Positions 7,925-14,035 of a stretch of 15,065 nt of DNA are shown here, in pieces (within the stretch, counting starts at the first letter, position 1; every line of letters starts with the position of its first letter). Below the pieces are notes generated by a model. The model had not been told where the DNA came from, ran no database searches, and saw nothing but the letters and a program-made list of their open reading frames with translations. A program made the position numbers and the translations under genes. Source of the stretch: an uncultured Eubacteriales bacterium (GTDB lineage: Bacteria > Bacillota > Clostridia > Oscillospirales > Butyricicoccaceae); assembly GCA_934630445.1 (NCBI GenBank), contig CAKTWY010000045.1, forward strand, positions 1 to 15,065, given 5' to 3'.

Positions 7925-8110
7925 ATGGCGAACCTGACGTCGAAAGAGCTGGACGGGCTCAACGAACAGCTCGGCTACGAAGAAGTCCTGATCAAAAAGT
8001 ACAGCACCATGGCGTCGCAGTGCGACGATCCGCAGATCAAAAGCACGCTCGAGGCGATTTCCCACAAGCACCAGCGTCATTTTGACCAGCTTTTCACGTA
8101 TCTGCGCTGA
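7925..8110 (+). CDS. Small spore-coat-associated helical protein
   Basis: A 61-residue protein with no signal peptide, starting at an ATG preceded by AAAGGAG 11 bases upstream. The pattern LTSKELDGLNEQLGYEEVLI, KKYSTMA, DPQIKSTLEAISHKHQRHFD resembles small clostridial proteins encoded next to CotF-type coat proteins and annotated as spore coat or ferritin-like proteins. Acidic and His residues (HKHQRHFDQL) recall the ferritin-like helical core, but the protein is too short for a full diiron site. It lies 17 bases before the CotF-like gene, so the two are probably made together. A role in the spore coat during sporulation is inferred from this pairing. Confidence 0.78.
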   Translation: MANLTSKELDGLNEQLGYEEVLIKKYSTMASQCDDPQIKSTLEAISHKHQRHFDQLFTYLR

Positions 8111-8127
8111 CCGGAAGGAAGGAGAAA

Positions 8128-8400
8128 ATGACCATGAATGAACAGATGGGCGACCGCGAGCGGCTGGAAGATTTTCTGTATAACCAGAAAATGATCACAG
8201 CCAACTATAACACCTTTGCAGGCGAGTGCGTGTGCGGGAATTTGCGCAATGACATGCTCACCATTCTGGGAGAAGAGCATGAAATTCAAAACACGCTTTT
8301 CACCGAAATGCAGACGCGCGGCTGGTATCCGACCAAGCAGGCCGAACAAAAGGACATCGATACCGCAAGGCAGAAGTTTTCCACACAGGCGAAGGGCTGA
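8128..8400 (+). CDS. CotF-like spore coat protein
   Basis: A 90-residue member of the Coat_F family. The core FLYNQKMITANYNTFAGEC, NLRNDMLTILGEEHEIQNTL and TEMQTRGWYPTKQAE matches the family closely, including the C-terminal GWYPTKQAEQ block. Such proteins are deposited in the spore coat or inner spore layers. Two starts are possible: ATG 8128 (GGAAGG 9 bases upstream) and ATG 8134 (AAGGAG 9 bases upstream); they differ by two residues. The gene follows the 61-residue partner by 17 bases. Presence of this pair implies a sporulating host or one descended from sporulators. A mother-cell-specific promoter would be expected, but I did not find a clear one. Confidence 0.88.
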   Translation: MTMNEQMGDRERLEDFLYNQKMITANYNTFAGECVCGNLRNDMLTILGEEHEIQNTLFTEMQTRGWYPTKQAEQKDIDTARQKFSTQAKG

Positions 8401-8443
8401 ACAAAGCCTTTGCTCCCTTTCAAATCCTCCTGAATACTGAATC

Positions 8444-8483
8444 GCGCAACCCCCGCGGGCCAACAGGCCCGCGGGGGTTGCGC
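8444..8483. terminator. 18-bp perfect GC-rich hairpin, possible terminator
   Basis: Arms 8444-8461 and 8466-8483 pair without a mismatch across a 4-base loop (aaca). It lies 43 bases after the CotF-like stop. There is no T-tract on either side, so it may end transcription imperfectly, protect the mRNA 3' end, or be a repeated palindromic element. Confidence 0.5.
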
Positions 8484-8567
8484 ATTGATCGCAGCGCACC
8501 GTGTTCGCTGCCCCGGAAAACATGTGGATCAGGCTGGTACCGATGCGGACTTTGTCTTTTTTGTCTA

Positions 8568-8596
8568 TTCTCTTCCGTGCAAAAGAATGATACAAT
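8568..8596 (+). promoter_or_regulatory. Candidate promoter for the DUF362 gene
   Basis: TACAAT -10 box at 8591-8596 with a weak -35 (TTCTCT, 8568-8573) 17 bases upstream. Transcription would start near 8603, at the edge of the structured leader. Confidence 0.4.
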
Positions 8597-8600
8597 AATA

Positions 8601-8746
8601 ACCGCAGAGCGGTTATATGATATCCGGGCGTGCCGTTCCTCCCGGACGGCGTGCCTGAATTGCTGTTCTGCAATATCATGCCTTTCGGCACGATATGATA
8701 ACCAGTGCAGCGCGACAGAAAAAGCCGCCGCAGATCCTGCGGCGGC
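8601..8746 (+). promoter_or_regulatory. Structured 5' leader, candidate cis-regulatory RNA
   Basis: Inverted repeats are dense here. ACCGC/GCGGT (8601-8605 with 8609-8613) overlaps the left arm of a longer interrupted stem: GGTTAT, ATAT and CGTGCCG (8611-8616, 8620-8623, 8629-8635) pair with CGGCACG, ATAT and ATAACC (8686-8692, 8693-8696, 8698-8703). A second hairpin, TCCGGG/CCCGGA (8623-8628 with 8641-8646), competes with that stem. The octamer GGCGTGCC occurs twice (8627-8634, 8648-8655), so either copy can pair with the same right arm. ATTGC/GCAAT (8659-8663 with 8670-8674) is an internal hairpin. A 10-bp perfect stem (8724-8733 with 8737-8746) ends the element 36 bases before the start codon. 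I cannot assign it to a known riboswitch class. Confidence 0.45.
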
Positions 8747-8782
8747 CCTGACGAAAACAAAAAAGAATGCGAGGGTGTGCGG

Positions 8783-9886
8783 ATGGAAAAATCAAAGGTA
8801 TATTTTACCGATTTCAGCGCGTGGAACGGAATGAATCTGCTGCAGAAGCTCAGACGGCTCATGGAAAAAGCCGGTATGGGGCAGATCGATTTCGAGGATA
8901 AGTTCGCTGCGATCAAGATCCATTTCGGCGAACCGGGGAACGTCGCGTACCTTCGCCCCAATTTTGCGAAGGTCGTTGTCGATTTTATCAAAGAACGCGG
9001 CGGCCGCCCTTTCCTGACCGATTGCAACACGCTTTACGTGGGAAGACGCAAAAATGCTGTCGATCACTTGGATACCGCTTATGAGAACGGCTTTTCTCCG
9101 TTCTCAACGGGCTGTCATGTGATCATCGCCGACGGACTCAAAGGAACGGATGAGGCGATCGTTCCTGTGCGGGGCGAATATGTGACGCAGGCGAAGATCG
9201 GACGCGCGATCATGGATGCGGACGTGCTCATCTCTCTGAACCATTTCAAAGGGCATGAAAATACAGGCTTTGGAGGAGCGCTCAAAAACCTCGGCATGGG
9301 CTGCGGCTCGCGCGCGGGCAAGATGGAGATGCACTGTGCCGGAAAGCCGGAAGTCCTCGCGGATGTATGCCGGGGCTGCGGCGCGTGCGCGAAAAACTGC
9401 GCGCATGGGGCGATCTCTTTTGAAAACAGAAAGGCGGCGATCGATACGCACGCCTGCGTCGGCTGCGGCAGATGTATCGGCGCCTGCCCGTTTGACGCGA
9501 TCGTGCCGCTCTGGGACGAGGCGAACGATGTTTTGAACCGCAAAATCGCCGAATACAGCCTCGCCGTGGTGCAGGACAGGCCGAGCTTCCACATCAGCCT
9601 CGTGATGGATGTGTCGCCGAACTGCGACTGCCATGCGGAAAATGACCGGCCCATCGTCGCAGATATCGGCATGCTTGCGTCTTTTGACCCTGTGGCGCTC
9701 GATATGGCCTGCGCCGACCTTGTCAATGCCGCCGTACCCGCTGAAAACAGCATGCTCGGCGAATGTGCACATACGTGCGAAGACCATTTTACTTCGATTT
9801 TCCCCGAAACAAACTGGAAGGTCCAGCTGGAACACGGGGAGAAGATCGGCCTGGGCCGGCGCGCCTATGAACTGATCACCGTTTGA
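8783..9886 (+). CDS. DUF362 protein with two [4Fe-4S] ferredoxin motifs
   Basis: A 367-residue, probably cytoplasmic iron-sulfur protein. The N-terminal two thirds match the DUF362 family (KVYFTDF start, the FAAIKIHFGEPGN block, LRPNFAKVVVDFIKERGGRPFLTDCNTLY, and the DVLISLNHFKGHENTGFGGALKNLGMGCGSR block). A bacterial ferredoxin pair is inserted before the C-terminal part, with cysteines at 196, 199, 202 and 206 and at 225, 228, 231 and 235, enough for two [4Fe-4S] clusters. The family occurs in many anaerobes and its reaction is not established. The ATG at 8783 is chosen because GAGGGTG precedes it and the conserved start follows at once. A longer reading to 8705 would run through the leader hairpin. 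The HAD gene follows 29 bases after the stop and is probably co-transcribed. Confidence 0.92.
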   Translation: MEKSKVYFTDFSAWNGMNLLQKLRRLMEKAGMGQIDFEDKFAAIKIHFGEPGNVAYLRPNFAKVVVDFIKERGGRPFLTDCNTLYVGRRKNAVDHLDTAYENGFSPFSTGCHVIIADGLKGTDEAIVPVRGEYVTQAKIGRAIMDADVLISLNHFKGHENTGFGGALKNLGMGCGSRAGKMEMHCAGKPEVLADVCRGCGACAKNCAHGAISFENRKAAIDTHACVGCGRCIGACPFDAIVPLWDEANDVLNRKIAEYSLAVVQDRPSFHISLVMDVSPNCDCHAENDRPIVADIGMLASFDPVALDMACADLVNAAVPAENSMLGECAHTCEDHFTSIFPETNWKVQLEHGEKIGLGRRAYELITV

Positions 9887-9915
9887 AAAACAGGATGTTG
9901 AAGAGGACAGAATAT

Positions 9916-10575
9916 ATGGGAATACAGGCAGTTGTTTTCGATATGGACGGCGTGCTGATCGACAGCGAGCCGATTTATCATAAAAATCACCGGGCGCTGC
10001 ATGCGCGGCTGGGCATCCCGTATACCGAGCAGATCGCGCTGGATTTTACGGGCCTGAATGCCGCCGATTCCGGGAGGAAGATGGTCGCGCTTTTTCCGCA
10101 GTGCGGCATCACCGCAGCCCAGGCGGAGGAAGCGTTTGAAAACCTCATATACAATTCGCTTATTGGGGAGGCGCAGCTGTGCCTTATTCCCGGCGTGGAA
10201 GATCTCATCCGGCGTCTGCATGCCGAGGGGATTAAACTCGCCGTCGCTTCCTCCTCGCCGCGCAGAAGCGTAGCGTATGTGATCGAACGCTTCTCTTTGT
10301 GGAGATATCTTTCCGCTGTCGTGACGGGCGACGAGGTCCGGTGCGGGAAGCCTGACCCCGAGATATACTTAAAAGCCGTGCGGGAGCTTGGCGTCCTGCC
10401 GGAGCATGCCGCTGCGATCGAAGATTCCGCCCACGGCCTTGAAGCCGCCATCGCGGCAGGTATGCGCACAGTCGCCTTCAATGGAACGAACGGCGGCCTG
10501 CTTGCCGGTTCCGCCGCCGATTTGAAAATCTGTGCGTATGAAGCGGACACATTTCAGCGTATTATGGCGCTTTGA
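9916..10575 (+). CDS. HAD-superfamily hydrolase, beta-phosphoglucomutase-like
   Basis: A 219-residue HAD-family enzyme with all four motifs. Motif I is FDMDGVLIDSEP with nucleophile Asp9 and acid/base Asp11. Motif II is the SSS of VASSSPRRSV. Motif III is the Lys of GKPDPEIYLKA. Motif IV is EDSAHGLEAAIAAGM. A helical cap lies between motifs I and II, as in subfamily IA. The set fits either a beta-phosphoglucomutase-like mutase or a sugar-phosphate phosphatase, and sequence alone does not decide. The ATG at 9916 has AAGAGGA 8 bases upstream. An earlier in-frame TTG overlaps the DUF362 stop and has no ribosome binding site. The gene ends 4 bases before the oppositely oriented ATPase gene. Confidence 0.93.
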   Translation: MGIQAVVFDMDGVLIDSEPIYHKNHRALHARLGIPYTEQIALDFTGLNAADSGRKMVALFPQCGITAAQAEEAFENLIYNSLIGEAQLCLIPGVEDLIRRLHAEGIKLAVASSSPRRSVAYVIERFSLWRYLSAVVTGDEVRCGKPDPEIYLKAVRELGVLPEHAAAIEDSAHGLEAAIAAGMRTVAFNGTNGGLLAGSAADLKICAYEADTFQRIMAL

Positions 10576-10579
10576 GCGC
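10567..10579. other. Small hairpin spanning the convergent gene ends
   Basis: GCGCT/AGCGC (10567-10571 with 10575-10579) with a 3-base loop overlaps the HAD stop codon and abuts the ATPase stop. It is short and lacks a T-tract. No clear terminator separates the two converging genes. Confidence 0.3.
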
Positions 10580-11662
10580 TTACAGCACCAAACCGATTTT
10601 TTCACCGAGGGTGTCCGCCAGGCGATACACCCCGGGGAAGTCGACGTGCGGGTTGTACAGCCGTTCAAGCAGGTCGTGACCGGCCTTTGCACGGTCCAGG
10701 GCTGAAAAAGCCTCTGCAAGCAGCGCTTCCTCGCATTTGGTCTGCAGGCGCAGGCGGGCGCGCAGCGCCCGTGTGTCATCGGGCGGGAGATAGGCGTCCA
10801 GACGGATACGCCGTTCCGGCTGGGTGCTGAGCGTGATGCAGCGGTTGGTGGAAATGAACGCAAGCCCGAGCGCCGGAATGAGCAGGTGCTCCAGTTTTGT
10901 CGCCGGGTTTTGCGTACACCAGCAGGAAATCACCTCGAATCCTGCCGCAAGCGCCGCATCGCGGATCGGGAGCAGGAAAAACGGAGAGAGCCCATACGTA
11001 TCGTGGAGCTCGATGATCCGCGGACACAGCGTCGTCACCGTGCTTTCGAGGAAAATCACGCCCTCCGGCGACACCGCACTGAGAAATCGCTTTTTTTCAC
11101 CGCCGCCCGGACCGCGTCCGGTGAGCAGCCGGCGCGCCAGATGGACTGCCCGCGTTTTGATGCGCGCGGTGTCCACGTGCCGGATCACGAGCTGAAAGCT
11201 CTCGTCCGACACTTTTCTTGCCGCCTGCAGGAAGCGGTACGCACTTTCGTAGTTCGTGTGAATCTCATGCGAGGCGCTCTGAATCTCGCCGAGCTTTTTT
11301 GAAAGCGGCGGACAGTCCAGAAAATCGGAAAAAGAAACATAATGCTCCCGCGCGCCCGCGTATTTTGGCTCGCAGACATGCGGCGAGGTGCCGTCCACGA
11401 TCGCGGCGCCCGCTTTTGGGCACAGGATGCCGTCGAGCGAGCGGTGGTCGGAGGAGCAAAGCTCATATTCCACGCCTGCGCCGGAGCGCACGAGCCGTTC
11501 TGCGATTTTTCGCATGAAGGACGACTTGCCGCTGCCGGCGCTTCCTTTAATTATGTACACGTCGCGCACCGCGTCGCAGTCCGTCAGTTCCTCAAAAAGA
11601 GAGTAAAAGCCGTCCGGGGAATTGGCGCCGAGGAAAAAAGACACTCTATTTTGATGCGGCAT
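10580..11662 (-). CDS. PRK06851-type P-loop ATPase with degenerate second repeat
   Basis: A 360-residue cytoplasmic protein resembling the Firmicute PRK06851 family of putative ATPases or nucleotide kinases of unknown role. The Walker A motif is GSAGSGKSS (residues 40-48), preceded by FFLGANSPDGFYSLFEELTD. The second half repeats the first: RFLSAVSPEG (192-201) matches FFLGANSPDG (9-18), and the AALAAGFEV...LGLAFIST segment (236-272) matches AERLVRSGAGVE...AGAAIVDG (54-91). The second P-loop position reads LHDTYGLSPFF and cannot bind phosphate in the usual way. The ATG at 11662 has AGGAGGT 8 bases upstream, making it a far better start than the in-frame ATG at 11692, which lies upstream of that site. 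It is convergent with the HAD gene. Confidence 0.82.
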   Translation of the reverse strand: MPHQNRVSFFLGANSPDGFYSLFEELTDCDAVRDVYIIKGSAGSGKSSFMRKIAERLVRSGAGVEYELCSSDHRSLDGILCPKAGAAIVDGTSPHVCEPKYAGAREHYVSFSDFLDCPPLSKKLGEIQSASHEIHTNYESAYRFLQAARKVSDESFQLVIRHVDTARIKTRAVHLARRLLTGRGPGGGEKKRFLSAVSPEGVIFLESTVTTLCPRIIELHDTYGLSPFFLLPIRDAALAAGFEVISCWCTQNPATKLEHLLIPALGLAFISTNRCITLSTQPERRIRLDAYLPPDDTRALRARLRLQTKCEEALLAEAFSALDRAKAGHDLLERLYNPHVDFPGVYRLADTLGEKIGLVL

Positions 11663-11696
11663 ACAGAAATACCTCCTAATGTTTGCTTTCATCGGC

Positions 11697-11725
11697 AGTA
11701 TATGCCGCGCACGGCCGAAACGCGA
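11697..11725 (-). promoter_or_regulatory. Weak candidate promoter for the ATPase gene
   Basis: On the minus strand, TATACT lies at 11702-11697, about 35 bases before the ATPase start codon. The -35 position (TCGCGT, 11725-11720, 17-base spacer) is a poor match. Confidence 0.3.
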
Positions 11726-11887
11726 CTTGCAAAAGCGTATTTCAAACGCGTGTAAGCGCCAATTTTATCCAAATCAGGATTGGGAGCACACCAAGCCTTT
11801 GGGCTTGCGCGGGGAGCTGCATATACAGGCAGGCGCCCGCCGGAGATGGCCTGAGCAAAAATAAAAATAATATTGCGGCGATTCTTT

Positions 11888-11916
11888 TTTAAGAGAAAAC
11901 TTTATTGTGTTATAAT
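11888..11916 (+). promoter_or_regulatory. Promoter for the SGNH hydrolase gene
   Basis: A perfect TATAAT (11911-11916) carries an upstream TG extension (11908-11909). The -35 (TTTAAG, 11888-11893, 17-base spacer) is weak, as is usual for extended -10 promoters. Transcription should start near 11923. Confidence 0.65.
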
Positions 11917-11958
11917 ATGTCTATAGAGATAGAATGGCACGAAACAATTATAACGCTT

Positions 11959-11965
11959 GGAGAGG
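11959..11965 (+). promoter_or_regulatory. Ribosome binding site deciding a TTG start
   Basis: GGAGAGG followed after 6 bases by TTG at 11972. No comparable site precedes the TTG at 11957 or the internal ATG at 12017. Confidence 0.65.
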
Positions 11966-11971
11966 ATACGC

Positions 11972-12904
11972 TTGTACCAGGGAAAGCATTACAGCGGCAG
12001 GGGCCGCTCAGTCCGGATGAAAATCGCTATATGGGTTCTGCTGTGCGCGGCGCTCGCTGCGTGCTGCTTGATTTATGCAAAAGGATTCCAGCCGCATCCA
12101 ACGGACGAAACAGATACGCCTATGCAGGGAACGGACGCGGCGGTGGACGGGGAGAAGGACGAGCCGTCCTCTGCGCCGGAAGATACGCCCCCCAGCGGGC
12201 AGCTCCCGGAAGAAAAACCGCCGGAGGAGCCACATCTGCCGGAGGACGATTTGCCGCCGCAGACGCAGGAGTACGACTATTCCAGCCCCGTGCCGCAGAG
12301 CGACAGCGTCGGGATGGAGTGGTTTGACGACGCGGCGTTCATCGGCAATTCCCGTTCGGAAGGGATCCGCCTTTATAAAATCATTCCCCAGGCCGACGTG
12401 TTTGCCGACCGCGGGCTCATGATCGATACGGTCCTTACAAAGCCTGTGATCAAAACGGAGGCAGGGAAGGTCACAGTCATCGACGCCCTGAAGGAGAAGC
12501 AGTACGGCAAGGTCTATATCATGCTCGGCACAAACGAACTGGGGTGGCCGTATGTCGATGTGTTTGCGGAAAAATACGCGGAGATGGTGCGCGCCGTGCG
12601 GGATGCGCAGCCGGATGCACAGATCTATATTCAGTCCATTCTTCCTGTGAGCACGGAGAAATCGCAGAAGGATAAAATTTATAACAATGAGAAAATCACG
12701 CAGTTCAACGAAGCGATTCGGGGCGTGGCCGAGCGTGAACAGGTCTATTATGTCGACGTACAGTCCGCGCTGCGCGACGAAGACGGCGGATTGCCCAAGG
12801 ATGCTTCAACCGACGGCGTGCATATGAACAAGGAATATTACGGCGTGTGGCTTGAATATATCAGGACGCACACGGTTTCAGAAACTGAAACGGAGCAGGA
12901 GTGA
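11972..12904 (+). CDS. Membrane-anchored SGNH/GDSL-family hydrolase
   Basis: A 310-residue extracytoplasmic esterase- or acyltransferase-like protein. A short basic N-terminus and a hydrophobic segment (about 18-36) anchor it. This segment contains LAAC (Cys31), which could be a lipobox if translation started at ATG 12017, though the hydrophobic stretch continues past it and also fits a membrane helix. A Pro/Glu/Asp-rich linker covers about 40-110. The SGNH blocks follow: FIGNSRSEGIRLY with Ser127, GTNEL with Asn188, and DGVHM with Asp281 and His284. GNS replaces the more usual GDS in block I; the nucleophilic serine is kept. SGNH proteins act on acyl esters, often on cell-wall polymers. The stop is 6 bases before the DUF4358 start, so the two are almost certainly one transcript. 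Confidence 0.87.
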   Translation: MYQGKHYSGRGRSVRMKIAIWVLLCAALAACCLIYAKGFQPHPTDETDTPMQGTDAAVDGEKDEPSSAPEDTPPSGQLPEEKPPEEPHLPEDDLPPQTQEYDYSSPVPQSDSVGMEWFDDAAFIGNSRSEGIRLYKIIPQADVFADRGLMIDTVLTKPVIKTEAGKVTVIDALKEKQYGKVYIMLGTNELGWPYVDVFAEKYAEMVRAVRDAQPDAQIYIQSILPVSTEKSQKDKIYNNEKITQFNEAIRGVAEREQVYYVDVQSALRDEDGGLPKDASTDGVHMNKEYYGVWLEYIRTHTVSETETEQE

Positions 12905-12910
12905 CTTTAT

Positions 12911-13411
12911 ATGATCATGATGAAGAAGAAATGGGCGGCGCTGTCTTTGGCTGTGGCGCTTTTGGCCTGTGTGCTGATGCTCGCCGGCTGCGCGGCGCAG
13001 GATGCGCCTGCATCCGGCAAAGCGGATGCGGACCTGTCTGCACTCGCATCCGAACTGATGGACAAGGGCGTTTTCACAGATGAGATGACGCAGACGGACG
13101 CCGATATCGTAAACGACCTGTACGGCGTCACGCTTTCTTCCTCGGCGGAGCTTTGGGCGTATGTGAGCACCGGCGCCACGGCGGAAGAGCTTGTCCTGCT
13201 GCAGGCGGCGGATGAGGATGAGGCGCAGGCGTTTGAAGAGGCGGCGAAGGACCGCATCGAGGAGCAGAAGGAAAGCTTTCGCGATTACGTTCCCGCAGAG
13301 GTGAAGACACTGGAGGAAGCGATCATTTCACGCTCCGGCAAATATGTGGCTGTGTGCGTCGCACACGACGCCTCCGCCGCCGGAAAAGTGATCGGGGCGT
13401 ATCTGGGGTAA
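12911..13411 (+). CDS. DUF4358 lipoprotein
   Basis: A 166-residue predicted lipoprotein. A signal peptide ends in LAGC with Cys27. The mature part has the DUF4358 pattern: an alpha-helical start (LSALASELMDKGVF), then DLYGV, a short strand (ELWAYVSTGATAEELVLLQA), a charged helix rich in Glu and Ala, and a C-terminal strand (YVAVCVAHDASAAGKVIGAYL). The ATG at 12911 has AGGAG 9 bases upstream; those bases overlap the end of the SGNH gene. In Clostridia, DUF4358 proteins recur beside SGNH hydrolases and MBOAT-type O-acyltransferases, which suggests a part in acyl transfer to surface glycans. No MBOAT gene is in this window, so the link is inference. The function is unknown. Confidence 0.85.
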   Translation: MIMMKKKWAALSLAVALLACVLMLAGCAAQDAPASGKADADLSALASELMDKGVFTDEMTQTDADIVNDLYGVTLSSSAELWAYVSTGATAEELVLLQAADEDEAQAFEEAAKDRIEEQKESFRDYVPAEVKTLEEAIISRSGKYVAVCVAHDASAAGKVIGAYLG

Positions 13412-13537
13412 ACAAAGCAGCGGTGAAGATGCCGCTCAGCAGGCTGTCCGGAGGAATCTGCTGCCGGGCGGCGGATGTTTGATGAAAAGGAGCGCTGCGG
13501 CAACAGCGGTGCAGCAGGTATGATGCTGGGAGGAGTA

Positions 13538-14035
13538 ATGGAGAAAAGCCAGAAATACGATATGCTCGCGGCTTATATCAAGAATGACAGCGCCGCGTTT
13601 TACCGCCTGGCCTACAGCTATGTCAAAAATCGCGAGGCAGCGCTGGATGTGGTGCAGGAAGCCGTTGTGAAAGCGCTGCAGCATATCTCTTCACTTCGGA
13701 ATACCGATTATATGAAAACGTGGTTTTACCGCATTCTTGTCAACGAGAGCCTGACGTATCTGCGCAAAAACAAATATCTGATTCTTTCAGACGAGCTTTT
13801 GCAGGATAAACCGTATATGGAAAAGGATCTTCACGAGCACGAGGATCTGTATGCGGCGATCAACGGCCTTGATCCGCAGCTGCGCGCGATTATTATCCTG
13901 CGCTTTTTTGAGAATATGAAGATCAGCGAAGTGGCGCAGGTTCTTCACATGAATGAGAATACGGTCAAAACCAGGCTTTATTCGTCCTTGAGGAAGCTCA
14001 AATGTCTGATCGAAACGCAGGAGGTGATATCGTGA
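13538..14035 (+). CDS. ECF RNA polymerase sigma factor (SigV-like)
   Basis: A 165-residue extracytoplasmic-function sigma factor. Region 2 (about 18-80) shows FYRLAYSYVKNREAALDVVQEAVVKAL and the -10 recognition part (MKTWFYRILVNESLTYLRK). Region 4 (about 104-155) shows LDPQLRAIIILRFFENMKISEVAQVL and the helix-turn-helix NENTVKTRLYSSLRKLK. Length and order are typical. The start is ATG 13538 with GGGAGG just upstream (4-base spacing); the longer in-frame start at 13475 has no ribosome binding site and adds residues foreign to the family. The last four bases overlap the start of an RsiV-like anti-sigma gene, which makes it SigV-like by context. I found no TGAAAC/CGTC-type autoregulatory promoter in the 126 bases before it. 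Confidence 0.93.
   Translation: MEKSQKYDMLAAYIKNDSAAFYRLAYSYVKNREAALDVVQEAVVKALQHISSLRNTDYMKTWFYRILVNESLTYLRKNKYLILSDELLQDKPYMEKDLHEHEDLYAAINGLDPQLRAIIILRFFENMKISEVAQVLHMNENTVKTRLYSSLRKLKCLIETQEVIS
14019..14024 (+). promoter_or_regulatory. Ribosome binding site deciding a GTG start
   Basis: AGGAGG sits inside the 3' end of the sigma factor gene, 7 bases before GTG at 14032. It selects this GTG over the in-frame ATG at 14002, and the GTGA overlap (14032-14035) couples translation of the pair. Confidence 0.85.

Larger units (their letters stand above)
8401..8782 (+). other. Gene-free region with terminator-like hairpin and structured leader
   Basis: This 382-base stretch between the CotF-like and DUF362 genes contains an 18-bp perfect hairpin (8444-8483), a small hairpin (8491-8496 with 8506-8511), a candidate promoter (8568-8596) and a leader rich in inverted repeats (8601-8746). 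An open frame at 8478-8834 crosses it without a ribosome binding site or family match and is not called. Confidence 0.7.
11663..11971. other. Divergent intergenic region
   Basis: This gene-free region of about 309 bases separates the ATPase (minus) from the SGNH hydrolase (plus). It contains the ATPase ribosome binding site, a weak minus-strand promoter, a hairpin CAAGCC/GGCTTG (11792-11797 with 11802-11807), an A/T-rich stretch (11855-11915) and the plus-strand promoter. I see no small gene with a credible start. Confidence 0.65.

Noticed and set aside
8478..8834. 118-codon plus-strand frame before the DUF362 gene
   Set aside because: No ribosome binding site, it reads through the leader hairpins, and it runs into DUF362 in another frame.
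8077..9030. 317-codon open frame on the minus strand
   Set aside because: It covers the CotF-like gene, the structured leader and the start of DUF362 in antisense, with no recognisable domain; it reflects codon bias in GC-rich genes.
9104..9835. Two long minus-strand frames opposite the DUF362 gene
   Set aside because: The sense strand has two complete ferredoxin motifs and DUF362 blocks; the antisense frames have neither a start signal nor a family pattern.
13412..13537. Possible ECF-type autoregulatory promoter before the sigma factor gene
   Set aside because: A TGAAAA occurs near 13480 but no matching CGTC-like -10 lies at the right spacing, so the claim is not supported.
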